Notes: generated by a model from the letters alone, not told the origin. Shown: positions 1-9,477, numbered from the stretch's first letter. The stretch: 64,000 bases of DNA from Brevibacterium album DSM 18261 (GCF_000426445.1 NZ_AUFJ01000009.1:806001-870000); one strand, 5' to 3'. Numbers and translations: made by a program.

Positions 1-2049
1 CGGGCCGGTGGTCTCGGCCGCGGGATCGCCCGCGGCGGCTCCGTGGGAGTCTCCGGAGGCGGGCCCAGCGGGTGCTACGGGTGCAGCGGGCCCAGCGGGT
101 GCGCCGGACTCGCCTCCTGCAGTAGACCGCACGAGATCCGCGGGGACGTCGACGCACCTGCTCCGCAGCCATTCCGCCAGGCCCTTGGCCTGCGGGTCGA
201 AGCGCGCGCGGTAGGCCACGCCCTCGCCCAGCAGCCCGTGGACGGTGAAGTTGAGCGCCCGCAGGCCCGCGAGCTCCACCCTGTCGATGTCCAGGTCCGC
301 CGTCTCCGGCAGCAGCGCCCGGAGCCTGGCGGGTGTGAGCTCCGCGCGCAGCCACTGCCACACCGCATCCGTGCGGGCCCAGAGGCCGATGTTCGCGCTG
401 CCGCCCTTGTCGCCGCTGCGCCCGCCGGCCAGGTGCCCCAGCGGCACCCGCACCGTGCCTGCATGTGCGGAGTCCCCGCCGCCGAGGCCTGCACCGGTGT
501 GAGCGCCCGAACCGTTCCCGGTCGCCGCGGAGGCGGGCTCCGCACCCGTGTCCCTGCTGCTCTCCACGGAGCCGGCCTCAGCCGCCTCGGGCGACCCCGC
601 GCTGCTCAGATCCAGCTCAGTGGGCGCGAGCGCCCGGGTGTCCGCAGGTGGGTCGATGACGGCCTCGGTCCCGTCGGGGAGGTGCACGGTGTGGACCGGC
701 ACGTCCTGCGGCACGGACTCCGGACGGAAGCGGCCGTAGACGGAGGCCTCCCCGGGCGGAGCTCCCGTGAAGTAGCCCGGCACGGAGCCGAGGGCGAACT
801 CCACGGGGACGTTCGCGAACGACCGGCCCACGGTCTTGGGGTCCGGGTCGCGGGCCACGAGGGTGAGCCGCGCGGTCGCCTCCTCCTGCTGTACTGCGTC
901 CGGCCGGTCCGAGCGCGCGAGGTTCCACGCCATCTGCGCCGGCCGCGGCAGGCCAGCGGCCTCCAGGCCGAACTCGAACTGACTGCGGATCAGCTCCGCC
1001 TTCGCCTCCGCGTCCAGGCCGGTGAGCTGGAAGACGATCTCCTGGCGGAAGCCGCCCACCTCCGTGACGGAGACCTTGAGTTCCGGCGGCGGCGCCTCGC
1101 CGCGGACGCCGCTGATCCGCACGCGGTCCTCACCGAGGTCCGTGAGCCGGATCGAGTCGAGCCGCAGCGTGGCGTCCGGGCCGGCATAGCGCGCTCCTCC
1201 CACCTCGTAGAGCAGCTGGGACAGCACCGTCTCCGCTGTGACCGCTCCGCCGGTGCCCGCCGGCTTGGTGATCACGGAGGAGCCGTCCGCGGCGATCTCG
1301 GCGATCGGGAAGCCGGGCCGGCGGAGGTCCGCGATCTCGCGGAAGAAGGAGAAGTTCCCGCCCGTGGCCTGCATGCCGCATTCGATCACATGGCCCGCGG
1401 CCATCGCCCCGGCCAGTGCGTCATGGTCGTCCCGGTCCCAGCCGTGGAACCACGCGGCCGGGCCGGTGGTGAGGGCGGCGTCCGTGACCCGGCCGGTGAC
1501 CACCACCTGGGCCCCGCCCCGCAGCGCCTCCGTGATGCCCCAGCCGCCCAGATAGGCGTTGGCCGCCAGGGGCGAGCCCAGCCCCAGCTCCTCGGAGCGG
1601 TCCGTGAGGTCGTCGCCGTCCACCCAGGCCACCGGCACGTCGAATCCGGCCTCGGCCGCCTGCTCCCGGATGAGGGGGGCGAGCGCCTGCGGGTTCATCC
1701 CACCGGCGTTCGCGACCACGCGGGTGCCCGCCGCGACGATCCGCTGCAGCGCCCCGCGCAGCTGCGCGGCGAAGGTCCTGGCATAGCCGGCCCGAGGGTC
1801 CTTGGCCTTCTGCCGGGCGAGGATGAGCATCGTGAGCTCGGCGAGGTAGTCGCCGGTGAGGACCTCCACGCCGGCCTCCACCATCTCCTCCCAGGCGGAG
1901 AGGCGGTCGCCGTAGAAGCCGGAGACGTTGCCCACCCGCAGGGGGCGGCTCTCAGACTGCCGGTCGCCGGAGCGAGGCGCTGAGTCCTGGCGCTGCACCT
2001 GACCCGTGCGACGGCCCGTGGCCTGTGCCTGATCCGGGTGCGAGGTCAT
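1..2049 (-). CDS. AtuA-family acyclic terpene utilisation protein (DUF1446 plus AtuA-like ferredoxin-fold domain), 3' end cut off
   Basis: Open reading frame on the minus strand from ATG at 2049 through the left edge of the window, at least 683 residues. After a polar leader of about 40 residues comes the DUF1446/AtuA core, with VGNVSGFYGDR, ANAGGMNPQALAPLI, WVDGDDL and VTGRVTDAAL in order, as in AtuA proteins of terpene and branched-acid gene clusters. Near the end, after a low-complexity Ala/Gly/Ser linker, HLAGGRSGDKGGSANIGLWA matches the AtuA-like C-terminal ferredoxin-fold domain, so both halves are fused in one protein. The biochemical role of AtuA is not settled; a part in acyl-CoA turnover is inferred from company. 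The start overlaps the stop of the upstream TIGR03084 gene by four bases (2046-2049), so the two are co-transcribed. The true C-terminus lies outside the window. Confidence 0.85.
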   Translation of the reverse strand, partial: MTSHPDQAQATGRRTGQVQRQDSAPRSGDRQSESRPLRVGNVSGFYGDRLSAWEEMVEAGVEVLTGDYLAELTMLILARQKAKDPRAGYARTFAAQLRGALQRIVAAGTRVVANAGGMNPQALAPLIREQAAEAGFDVPVAWVDGDDLTDRSEELGLGSPLAANAYLGGWGITEALRGGAQVVVTGRVTDAALTTGPAAWFHGWDRDDHDALAGAMAAGHVIECGMQATGGNFSFFREIADLRRPGFPIAEIAADGSSVITKPAGTGGAVTAETVLSQLLYEVGGARYAGPDATLRLDSIRLTDLGEDRVRISGVRGEAPPPELKVSVTEVGGFRQEIVFQLTGLDAEAKAELIRSQFEFGLEAAGLPRPAQMAWNLARSDRPDAVQQEEATARLTLVARDPDPKTVGRSFANVPVEFALGSVPGYFTGAPPGEASVYGRFRPESVPQDVPVHTVHLPDGTEAVIDPPADTRALAPTELDLSSAGSPEAAEAGSVESSRDTGAEPASAATGNGSGAHTGAGLGGGDSAHAGTVRVPLGHLAGGRSGDKGGSANIGLWARTDAVWQWLRAELTPARLRALLPETADLDIDRVELAGLRALNFTVHGLLGEGVAYRARFDPQAKGLAEWLRSRCVDVPADLVRSTAGGESGAPAGPAAPVAPAGPASGDSHGAAAGDPAAETTGP

Positions 2050-2876
2050 CGCGCACCTCCTGCCGCCTCGGCGGCCGTCCCCGCTGTGACGCGCTCCCCC
2101 GGCGCCGGCCCCTCCGTGGGGCCTCCCGCGAAGGCCTGTGCGATGTCCAGCCACGCCTGTGCGCCCTCGCCCTCGGCGGCGAGGTCCACATCCGCGAGGT
2201 TCCGCCGCTGCGTGACCACCGCGGCGAAGCCCCAGGCAGAGCCCCTCACCCGGTCGGCGGCCTCGGCGGATCCGAACACGAGCGGCTCCGCGCCCGGCAG
2301 CTCCAGCTCCACCCGCACCTCGGCGTCCGGAGCCTCCAGCCCACGTGAGGCGAAGGAGAAGCCGCGCGTGCGCACACCCAGCCGGGCGACGGCCGCGAGT
2401 GCGGGACCGGCGGGCTTGGGCACGGCGAGCGCATCGAAGACGTCCAGGCCGTGCGCCCAGGTCTCCATGATCCGCGCGGTGACCATCGACAGGGGCCGCA
2501 TGGGCGGCCCGAACCAGCGCAGCCGCTCCCCCGGGTCGGCCTCCCGCAGCGCGGCGGCCAGACGGGCCCGCCCCTGGCGCCAGGCCGCGAGCAGCTCCTC
2601 CTGCGGCACCGCGGCGAGGCGATGGGCTTCGCTGTCCACGAACCCGGAGGCTCCCGCCTGCGCGGCAGCTCGGAGGAGCTCGTCGAAGGCGGGATCGCCG
2701 GTCACGGACTGCAGCGCTGCCGTGTCCGTCCAGTGCAGATGCGCGATCTGGTCCGCGACCGTCCAGCCCGCCGCCGGCGTGAGCCGTGTCCACTGCGCGG
2801 GCGGCAGGCCGGCGACCAGCGCGTCGAGCTGCGCGGATTCCTGCTCGAGCAGATCCAGTGCGGTGGTGAGGTCCAT
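2046..2876 (-). CDS. TIGR03084 family metal-binding (DinB/maleylpyruvate isomerase-like) protein
   Basis: A 276-residue protein of the mycothiol-dependent maleylpyruvate isomerase / DinB four-helix fold. The N-terminal helix carries QIAHLHWTD and the middle METWAHGLDV; the histidines and acidic residues of these two segments are the usual divalent-metal ligands of the fold. The second half (GSAWGFAAVVTQR and following) is the C-terminal region typical of TIGR03084. Members are found beside AtuA and acyl-CoA genes in actinobacteria, and the same is true here: its stop codon overlaps the AtuA start, and an acyl-CoA ligase is transcribed divergently 333 bases away. The substrate is unknown. It may use mycothiol, the actinobacterial thiol, but that is family-level inference. 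Confidence 0.85.
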   Translation of the reverse strand: MDLTTALDLLEQESAQLDALVAGLPPAQWTRLTPAAGWTVADQIAHLHWTDTAALQSVTGDPAFDELLRAAAQAGASGFVDSEAHRLAAVPQEELLAAWRQGRARLAAALREADPGERLRWFGPPMRPLSMVTARIMETWAHGLDVFDALAVPKPAGPALAAVARLGVRTRGFSFASRGLEAPDAEVRVELELPGAEPLVFGSAEAADRVRGSAWGFAAVVTQRRNLADVDLAAEGEGAQAWLDIAQAFAGGPTEGPAPGERVTAGTAAEAAGGAR

Positions 2877-3040
2877 GGTGAGGTGCTCCTCCGGGTGGGT
2901 GAGGCCGCTCTGAGCGGGCGAAGCGGTGACGAGCGGGCGACCTCCTGGGGGCCGCGTGCGGGTGCGTCGGTCATGTCCTCGGAGCCGCCCTGCGTCCTCG
3001 CAGCGCTCCGTCTGCCGTTCACTGTGGCACAGTTCAAGTG

Positions 3041-3064
3041 AACGATCAATCCGGATTGATTGTT
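3041..3064. promoter_or_regulatory. Operator-like palindrome between divergent acyl-CoA operons
   Basis: A 24-base inverted repeat with a perfect 16-base core (3045-3060, ATCAATCCGGATTGAT). Size and symmetry suit a TetR- or FadR-type repressor dimer. It overlaps the -35 element of the promoter proposed for the plus-strand acyl-CoA operon and lies about 165 bases upstream of the divergent minus operon, so one regulator could control both. No regulator gene is immediately adjacent. The rest of the 333-base gap (2877-3209) holds nothing else I can name. Confidence 0.55.
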
Positions 3065-3084
3065 TTTGTGGATTGCCCTAACGT
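3056..3084 (+). promoter_or_regulatory. Sigma-70-type promoter for the acyl-CoA ligase operon
   Basis: TTGATT at 3056-3061 and TAACGT at 3079-3084 are separated by 17 bases. This lies about 125 bases upstream of the GTG start at 3210 and overlaps the palindrome just described, which would allow repression by blocking RNA polymerase. Confidence 0.5.
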
Positions 3085-3209
3085 GTTGCCTGCATCACAT
3101 CGCAGGGTCCGGGGTCGACACGTGCGGCGAGCGCAGTCCGCGGGGCCGCGACATGCACTGCGGTGCCGTCCGCAGACTCCCGCGCATCCTCGATTCGAAG
3201 GAGAATCCC

Positions 3210-4877
3210 GTGAGCGTTCCCCTGGGCACCTGGCCCGCCATCCACGCACTGCGCATCCCCGACCGTCCCGCGCTCGTCGACGGCGACACCGGCCGCGTCC
3301 TCACCTACGCGGAGCTGGAGGCGCGCACCACGCGCCTGGCCGCCGCCCTCCGGAATCGGGGCGTGGGCCCCGGCGACCGGGTGGCCGTCCTCAGCCTCAA
3401 CTGCCCTGAGATGCTGAAGCTCGTCTTCGCCGTCGCCAAGCTCGGCGCGATCACGGTGATGCTCAACTTCCGGCTCACCGCGCCGGAGATCGCATTCATC
3501 CTCAAGGACTCCGGCGCCTCGCTCCTGTTCGCCACCACCTCACTGGAGGGGGCGGCCCGGACGGCTGCGGAGGATTCCGAGATCCGCGAGGTCGTGACGC
3601 TGGCGACCGCGCAGGAGCGCCGGGACGGCATCCGCGCGGGCTTCGACGCGCTGCTGGACTCCCGCGGTGAGGCGGCCGGCCCCTCTGCGGCGGGGGCCGA
3701 CCCGGCTCCGGCAGAGCAGACCCTGACGACGGCGGGCCCCACTGCTCCGGACCTGCCCGAGGTCGACCCGGAGTCCCCGGCGGTGCTCATGTACACCTCG
3801 GGCACCACCGGCAGGCCCAAGGGCGCGATCCTCACCCACTCCAACCTCTTCTGGGTCTCGCTCTATCACAACAGCATCGAACGCGGACTGAACCGGCTGG
3901 ACGTCAACCTCGCGGTCGCACCGCTGTTCCACATCGGCGCACTCGCGGTGTACACGCTCCCCGGCGCGTACTGGGGCGCCTGCACCGTGGTCCTCGAGTC
4001 CTTCGACCCGGAGACCTGGGCGGCCGCGGTCGAACGGCACCGCGTCACCAAGGCCTTCGCCGTGCCCGTCATGTGGGGTGCCGTCCTGCAGTCCGGCGCC
4101 ACGGACCGGCACGACGTGTCCAGCCTGGACGTCGCCGTCTCCGGCGGCGCCCCGTGTCCCCTGCCCGTCATCGAGGGCCTGCTGGCCAAGGGCGTGGCCT
4201 TCACGGAGGGGTTCGGCCTCACGGAGACCGCAGCGGCGGCCTCGATGCTGCCCTCGGAGTTCGTGCGCTCCCACGCCGGGTCCGTGGGCCGGCCCCTGCC
4301 GCACGTGGAGTTCCGCGTGGTGGACGCGGGCGGCGCGCAGGTGCCTGTTGGGGAGGTGGGCGAGCTCCTCGTCCGCGGCCCCTCGGTCTCCCCCGGCTAC
4401 TGGAACCGCCCGGATGCGAACGCGGAGGCGTTCCGGGACGGCTGGTTCCACACCGGAGACCTCGCCCGCGTGGACGCGGACGGCCTCTACCACCTCGTGG
4501 ACCGGAAGAAGGACATGGTCATCACGGGCGGTGAGAACGTCTATCCCATCGAGGTGGAGCAGGTGCTCTACGGCCATCCCGCCGTCGCGGAGGTCGCCGT
4601 GATCGGCGCCCCGGACGCGCAGTGGGGTGAGGCGGTGACCGCAGTGGTCGTCCGCGCCGAGGCGGCCCCGAGCGCGGTGGCCGACGAGGCGGGAACAGCA
4701 GAGGACGAGGCCCTGGCCGCCGAGCTCACCGCGTTCGCCCGGGAGCGGCTCGCCGGCTTCAAGGTCCCCAAGCGCTTCGTCTTCGCCGATGCGCTCCCCC
4801 GCACCGCCACCGGCAAGGTCCGCAAGGTCGAGCTGCGCTCCGCGGTGGGCGGCCAGGAGTCGATGGTGAGCCGCTGA
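3210..4877 (+). CDS. Acyl-CoA ligase (long-chain fatty acid CoA synthetase type)
   Basis: A 555-residue ANL-superfamily enzyme that adenylates a carboxylic acid with ATP and transfers it to coenzyme A. Visible motifs: phosphate-binding YTSGTTGRPKGAIL at about residue 193, GFGLTETAAAAS at about 333, GWFHTGDLARVDADG at about 411, and the catalytic-lysine tail LPRTATGKVRK near residue 530. A low-complexity Ala/Gly/Pro insert lies just before the phosphate-binding motif. GTG at 3210 is chosen because AAGGAG stands 8 bases upstream; the frame stays open further upstream but through non-coding-like leader. It begins a run with an acyl-CoA dehydrogenase and a second ligase. Substrate unproven; AtuA nearby suggests branched or terpenoid acids. 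Confidence 0.88.
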   Translation: MSVPLGTWPAIHALRIPDRPALVDGDTGRVLTYAELEARTTRLAAALRNRGVGPGDRVAVLSLNCPEMLKLVFAVAKLGAITVMLNFRLTAPEIAFILKDSGASLLFATTSLEGAARTAAEDSEIREVVTLATAQERRDGIRAGFDALLDSRGEAAGPSAAGADPAPAEQTLTTAGPTAPDLPEVDPESPAVLMYTSGTTGRPKGAILTHSNLFWVSLYHNSIERGLNRLDVNLAVAPLFHIGALAVYTLPGAYWGACTVVLESFDPETWAAAVERHRVTKAFAVPVMWGAVLQSGATDRHDVSSLDVAVSGGAPCPLPVIEGLLAKGVAFTEGFGLTETAAAASMLPSEFVRSHAGSVGRPLPHVEFRVVDAGGAQVPVGEVGELLVRGPSVSPGYWNRPDANAEAFRDGWFHTGDLARVDADGLYHLVDRKKDMVITGGENVYPIEVEQVLYGHPAVAEVAVIGAPDAQWGEAVTAVVVRAEAAPSAVADEAGTAEDEALAAELTAFARERLAGFKVPKRFVFADALPRTATGKVRKVELRSAVGGQESMVSR

Positions 4878-4907
4878 GCATCCCCGCATCATCCACTCAG
4901 CGACGCA

Positions 4908-4953
4908 TGCGCTCTCTGCGCCGTTTCACGCGGAACAGCGCAGAAAGCGCATA
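4908..4953. repeat. Short palindromic element, copy A
   Basis: Two 15-base arms (4908-4922 and 4939-4953) pair with one mismatch around a 16-base loop. The loop contains CGTTTCACGCGGAAC, found identically in the loop of the element at 7977-8028, and the arm motif GCAGAAAG recurs at 36820-36998. It sits between two codirectional genes, so it may also act as a terminator or processing stem. Confidence 0.7.
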
Positions 4954-5008
4954 CACGGGCTGGAGCACTCTGGCAGACCCCGAACAGACCCCCGGAAAGG
5001 ACACGACA

Positions 5009-6175
5009 GTGACGGCAGACGCACACACGAACACGGACACCGAGGACATCGAGGAGTTCCGCACCAGCGTGCGGGCGATCCTGGACCGGGAGATCGCCTC
5101 CCGGATCGACGAGTGGGAGGCCGCGGGCGCGTTCGACGCCCACGAACTGTTCCCCCGGCTGGCTCAGCACGGACTGCTGGGCCTCGGCTACAGCCCGGAG
5201 GACGGGGGCGAGGGCGCGCCGCTGGAGTACCAGATGGTCCTCGCGGAGGAGCTTGCCCGCTGCAGCGCGGCAGGCGTGAGCATGGCGATCAACGTGCAGA
5301 TGCACATGGCCACTCCCTCGTTGGCCCGGTTCGGAACCCCGGAGCTCAAGGAGGCGTACCTCCGCCCTGCCCTGCGCGGAGAGCAGGTCGCGGCGATCGC
5401 CGTGACGGAGCCGGACTCCGGATCCGACGTCGCCGGACTGAGTACGCACGCCCACCGCGACGGCGATGACTGGGTGATCACCGGCCAGAAGATCTTCATC
5501 ACCAACGGCGCTCAGGCGGACTGGTTCTGCATGCTCGTGCGCACCTCCGACGAGGGCGGACACCGCGGCATGAGCCAGATCATCGTGCCCCGGGACACCC
5601 CCGGCTTCGAGGTGGTGCGCGTCCTCGACAAACTGGGCAACCGCTCCTCCGACACCGTGGAGCTGCGGCTGGAGAACGCGCGCGTGCCGGTCTCGAACAC
5701 CATCGGCACTCCCGGCCGCGGGTTCCAGCAGCAGATGCAGCAGTTCGTCATCGAGCGCCTCTCCGCGTGCTTCTCCGCCGCGGGCTCGGCCGGGCAGGCT
5801 CTGCAGCGCACGCGAGAGTACCTGCAGACGCGCACCGTGTTCGGCGCTCCGCTCGCCACCCGCCAGTACCCCGTCTTCCGCCTCACCGAGCTCTCCGCCC
5901 AGCTGGACCTGCTCCGGGCGCTCAACGAGAAGATGTGCCGCAAGCTGAACGCCGGCGAGGACATCACCCGGGAGGCGACCGTCGGCAAGCTCACCGCGGG
6001 CCGGCTGCTCCGCGAGGTCGCGGACGCCGCGGTCCAATACCACGGCGGCCTCGGCTACATGGAGGAGAACTGGACCAGCCGCTTCTACCGCGACAGCCGT
6101 CTCATCTCGATCGGCGGCGGGGCTGATGAGGTCATGCTGCAGGTCCTCGCGAAGCTCGACGGCTACGACCTCTGA
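5009..6175 (+). CDS. Acyl-CoA dehydrogenase
   Basis: A 388-residue flavoprotein of the acyl-CoA dehydrogenase family that introduces an alpha,beta double bond into an acyl-CoA using FAD, passing electrons to ETF. Signature segments: AVTEPDSGSDVAGL at about residue 133, VITGQKIFITNGA at about 156, and HGGLGYMEENWTSRFYRD near the end. The usual C-terminal catalytic Glu context (YEGT) is replaced by SIGGGADE. The likely base is therefore Glu249 in IERLS, as in the isovaleryl-CoA/citronellyl-CoA type. GTG at 5009 is chosen because GGAAAGGA precedes it by 7 bases; a longer reading would start inside palindromic element A. Flanked by two acyl-CoA ligases, it fits breakdown of a methyl-branched acid. 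Confidence 0.87.
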   Translation: MTADAHTNTDTEDIEEFRTSVRAILDREIASRIDEWEAAGAFDAHELFPRLAQHGLLGLGYSPEDGGEGAPLEYQMVLAEELARCSAAGVSMAINVQMHMATPSLARFGTPELKEAYLRPALRGEQVAAIAVTEPDSGSDVAGLSTHAHRDGDDWVITGQKIFITNGAQADWFCMLVRTSDEGGHRGMSQIIVPRDTPGFEVVRVLDKLGNRSSDTVELRLENARVPVSNTIGTPGRGFQQQMQQFVIERLSACFSAAGSAGQALQRTREYLQTRTVFGAPLATRQYPVFRLTELSAQLDLLRALNEKMCRKLNAGEDITREATVGKLTAGRLLREVADAAVQYHGGLGYMEENWTSRFYRDSRLISIGGGADEVMLQVLAKLDGYDL

Positions 6176-6240
6176 ACCCTGCAGCCCCACCCCTCAGGGG
6201 CTCATCCCTCCAGGACTCCCCCTCAAGGAAAGGACCCTCC

Positions 6241-7950
6241 ATGCGCGCGGACACCAGCAGAGTCGACCCCCAGGATCTCAACCTCGCACGCCGCAACACC
6301 GTGGGCGACGCCCTCACCCGCACGGCGGACAGACTCCCGCACAACATCGCCGTGGTCGACGGGGAGCGCCGCATCGACTACGCCACCCTCGAACACGACT
6401 CCGAGGCCGTGGCCCGCGGCATGCTCGCGCTCCCCCGCGCGCCTGAGCAGGGCGAACCCGTCGCCGTGCTCATGACGAACAGCTACGAGTTCCTCCCCGT
6501 CTACTTCGGCATCGCGAAGTCCGGGCGGGTGGCCCTGCCCGTCAACTACGGCCTCGCGCCGGAGGACATCGCCTGGATCCTGCAGGACGCACAGGCGCGG
6601 ATCGTCGTCATCGACGAGGCGCTGCTGCCCCTGCTGACCGCAGCTGCGGCGGCCGGTGCAGAGGTGGACACCGTCGTCGTGCGGCGGACGGCGGGCGAGG
6701 GCGCGACAGGGGCGGCCGAGGCCTCGGGCGTCGCCCCGCTCGACTCCGGCCTCCCCGGAGCCCGGACCGTCGACCTCGCCGAGCTGTTCGCCGCCGAGGT
6801 GGGCGAGGAGCTGCGGATCCTCATCGGCAGCGACGACGTCGTCCAGTGCCTCTACACCTCGGGGACCACCGCGAATCCCAAGGGGGCGCTGGCCGCGCAC
6901 AGCGCCGTCGTCATGGGCGCGATGACGAACGCGCTCCTGCTCGGCGGGGACTGGGGACGCACGCCGGGAACCATGCTCATCGTCCTCCCGATGTTCCACG
7001 TGACCGCGCTCAACACCCTGGCCAAGCCCGTCCTGTTCACCGGCGGCACGCTCGTCATCCAGCAGGGCTTCGATCCGGTGGCGGTCATCGACGCCTTCGA
7101 GCGCGAGCGCGTCACGACCTTCACCGGACTGCCCATGATGTGGGGCGCGCTCGTCGCCGAACACGGGAAGCGGCCGCGCGACCTCAGCGCGATGGACACC
7201 GCCATGTACGCGATGGCGCAGATGCCGGAGCGGGTCCTCGCCGGCATGGACGCGATGATGCCGAACGCCAAGATCGTGCTGGGCTCCGGGCAGACCGAGG
7301 TGATCCCCGCGACGACCTTCCAGCGGCCGGAGCACCGGCACGGGAAGAACGGCTCCTGGGGCATGCCCATGCCCACCGTGCGCGTGCAGATCATGGGTCC
7401 CGACGGCGAGCTCCTGCCCACCGGCGAGACCGGCGAGATCGTCTACCGGGGCGGCCACGTCACACTCGGCTACTGGAACCGGCCGGACGCCAACGAGGAG
7501 TCCTTCCGGCACGGCTGGTTCCACTCCGGGGACCTCGGGCATCTCGACGAGGAGGGCGTCGTCTGGTTCACGGACCGGGTCAAGGACATCATCAAGACCG
7601 GCGGTGAGAACGTCTCCTCGATGAAGGTCGAGCGCATCGTCGCGGATGCGCCGGGGGTGGTCGAGTGCTGTGTGATCGGCACGGAGCACGCGCACTGGGG
7701 CGAGGCCGTCACCGCCGTGGTGCTCAGCGACAGGGTGCCTCCGCTGGAGGGCGAGGGCTCGGTGGCTGCGGGAGCGGTGAATGCGGAGGAGCGCGAGCGT
7801 CTCGCGGCGCAGACGGAGGAGGAGATCCTCGCCCACGTGCGGGAGAAGCTCAGCGGCTTCGAGACGCCCAAGCGCGTGGAGTTCGTGGACGCGCTGCCCA
7901 AGACCACCACCGGGAAGATCAGGAAGAACGTGCTCCGGCAGCAGTTCTGA
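6241..7950 (+). CDS. Acyl-CoA synthetase (second AMP-forming ligase of the operon)
   Basis: A 569-residue AMP-forming ligase with every core motif: YTSGTTANPKGA at about residue 204, GSGQTEVIPAT at about 349, GWFHSGDLGHLDEEG at about 423, KTGGENVSSMKVER, and the C-terminal LPKTTTGKIRK with the catalytic lysine. The ATG at 6241 follows AAGGAAAGG. It is clearly distinct from the first ligase at 3210-4877, so the operon carries two substrate specificities or two steps (starting acid and chain-shortened product). It lies 65 bases after the acyl-CoA dehydrogenase, and palindromic element B follows within 27 bases of its stop. The exact substrate cannot be read from sequence. Confidence 0.87.
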   Translation: MRADTSRVDPQDLNLARRNTVGDALTRTADRLPHNIAVVDGERRIDYATLEHDSEAVARGMLALPRAPEQGEPVAVLMTNSYEFLPVYFGIAKSGRVALPVNYGLAPEDIAWILQDAQARIVVIDEALLPLLTAAAAAGAEVDTVVVRRTAGEGATGAAEASGVAPLDSGLPGARTVDLAELFAAEVGEELRILIGSDDVVQCLYTSGTTANPKGALAAHSAVVMGAMTNALLLGGDWGRTPGTMLIVLPMFHVTALNTLAKPVLFTGGTLVIQQGFDPVAVIDAFERERVTTFTGLPMMWGALVAEHGKRPRDLSAMDTAMYAMAQMPERVLAGMDAMMPNAKIVLGSGQTEVIPATTFQRPEHRHGKNGSWGMPMPTVRVQIMGPDGELLPTGETGEIVYRGGHVTLGYWNRPDANEESFRHGWFHSGDLGHLDEEGVVWFTDRVKDIIKTGGENVSSMKVERIVADAPGVVECCVIGTEHAHWGEAVTAVVLSDRVPPLEGEGSVAAGAVNAEERERLAAQTEEEILAHVREKLSGFETPKRVEFVDALPKTTTGKIRKNVLRQQF

Positions 7951-7976
7951 GCCTGCTCCGCAGCTCGTCTCACCAG

Positions 7977-8028
7977 CGTATGTGCTTCCTGCAGCGTTTC
8001 ACGCGGAACGGTGCAGGAAGCACATACG
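7977..8028. repeat. Short palindromic element, copy B (possible terminator)
   Basis: Perfect 17-base arms (7977-7993 and 8012-8028) around an 18-base loop that shares CGTTTCACGCGGAAC with element A. It lies between two convergent genes, the ligase ending at 7950 and the aldehyde dehydrogenase ending at 8048. It could serve as a bidirectional terminator as well as a dispersed repeat. Confidence 0.75.
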
Positions 8029-8047
8029 CGTGCGCAGAGGCAGAGCG

Positions 8048-9403
8048 TCAGTCCTGGACGACGGGCCGCTTCGCCACGGCACGGGCGTGCGAGAGCTCCC
8101 GGAAGCCGTGGACCCCGTGGTAGGCACCGATCCCGCTGTGGTTGACGCCCCCGAAGGGGAGGTTCGGCTCGAGGTAGTTGCCCGCCCAGCCGTTGAAGCT
8201 CACCCCGCCGGAGGAGGTCTCCGCGAGCACCCGGTCCTCGACCTCGGGGTCCGCCGTGAAGACGTGCATGGTGAGCGGCTTGGCGCGGCTGCGGATGCCG
8301 TCGATCACCTCGTCCAGCTCGTCATAGGCGAACACCGGCAGCACCGGGCCGAAGATCTCCTCCTGCATGACGGTCGCGTCCTCGGGCACGTCGAGGAGGA
8401 CGCAGGGCTCCACCGTGAGCGTCTCACGGTCGCGGCGACCGCTGCCGATCAGCGTGGCGCCGCGCTCCACCGCCTCGTCGATGCAGCCGGCGACCCGGTC
8501 GAAGTTCCGCTCGTCGACGATGCGGGAGAAGCGGTCGAGGTTGATCTCGTCACCCTTGTAGAGGCGGTCCTGCACCGCGCCCATGAAGCGGTCCACGAAG
8601 TCATCGAGCAGCACCCGCTTCACGTACACGTGGTCCGGTGCCAGGCAGATCTGACCGGCGTTGGACATCTTGCCGATCATGAGCGCCTGCGCGGCCGCGT
8701 CGAGGTCCGTGGTGCCGTCGATGACTGCGGGGCACTTGCCGCCCAGCTCCAGCGTGACGGAGGCCAGGTGCTCGGCAGCAGCGGCCATGACCACCTTGCC
8801 CACCGCAGGGCTGCCGGTGAAGAAGACGTGGTCGACGGGGAGTTCTGAGAGCGCATTCGCGAGGTCCACGCCGCCTTCGAAGACCGCGACCTCGTCCTCG
8901 GCGAACGTCGCCCGGATGATCTCAGCCGTGAGCGCGGAGGTGGCCGGGGCGAGCTCATTGGGCTTGACGAGCGCGACATTGCCGGCTGCGATGATCGCGG
9001 CCAGCGGCTGGAAGGTGAGCAGGACGGGGTAGTTCCACGGGCCGTACAGGAGCACCTGGCCGCGGGCCTCGTACCGGACGAACGCCTCGGTGCCGGGGTG
9101 GGAGACGGGCACCTCCTGCGGCTCCATCCACTCCGAGAGGTGCGCGATGGTCCCGTCGATCTCCGCGAGGACTCCGCCCAGCTCCGTGCCGGCGCCCGTG
9201 AAGCCGTCCGCGAACTTCTCCCTGGTGCGGCGCAGGTCCCGGTGCAGGGCCTCATCGACGTCGTCAGCGCGGCTGAGGAGCACCTCGCGGAGCCGCCTCA
9301 GCCGCTCCACGCGCTGCTCCGCGGTGGTGTTCCCCACCCTCCGCCTGCTGCGCTGCTGGAGCTCGTGGATACGGCGGACCTCATTCGGATCCCATGCGGA
9401 CAT
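8048..9403 (-). CDS. Aldehyde dehydrogenase (class 3-like)
   Basis: A 451-residue NAD(P)-dependent aldehyde dehydrogenase that oxidises an aldehyde to the acid. YGPWNYPVLLTFQPL near residue 110 and the short overall length are typical of the ALDH3 group; TLELGGKCPAVIDG holds the catalytic glutamate, and GQICLAPDHVYV contains the nucleophile Cys253. ATG at 9403 is preferred over an in-frame ATG at 9445 because GAGAGGTGAT lies just upstream of it. The gene converges with the acyl-CoA ligase operon, so it is a separate unit, perhaps making the acid those ligases activate. No regulator is adjacent. Confidence 0.88.
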   Translation of the reverse strand: MSAWDPNEVRRIHELQQRSRRRVGNTTAEQRVERLRRLREVLLSRADDVDEALHRDLRRTREKFADGFTGAGTELGGVLAEIDGTIAHLSEWMEPQEVPVSHPGTEAFVRYEARGQVLLYGPWNYPVLLTFQPLAAIIAAGNVALVKPNELAPATSALTAEIIRATFAEDEVAVFEGGVDLANALSELPVDHVFFTGSPAVGKVVMAAAAEHLASVTLELGGKCPAVIDGTTDLDAAAQALMIGKMSNAGQICLAPDHVYVKRVLLDDFVDRFMGAVQDRLYKGDEINLDRFSRIVDERNFDRVAGCIDEAVERGATLIGSGRRDRETLTVEPCVLLDVPEDATVMQEEIFGPVLPVFAYDELDEVIDGIRSRAKPLTMHVFTADPEVEDRVLAETSSGGVSFNGWAGNYLEPNLPFGGVNHSGIGAYHGVHGFRELSHARAVAKRPVVQD

Positions 9404-9477
9404 AGGCGGATCACCTCTCTGTGATGCGGCAGCTGAGGCCGACACTACACCGGGAGGTCATCGGCCCCAGCCCCAGC

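Noticed and set aside
43-1983. A 646-codon plus-strand open frame at the left end
   Set aside because: It is the antisense of the AtuA-family gene. Its translation is Arg/Gly/His-rich with no domain pattern, and the minus strand gives clear AtuA motifs.
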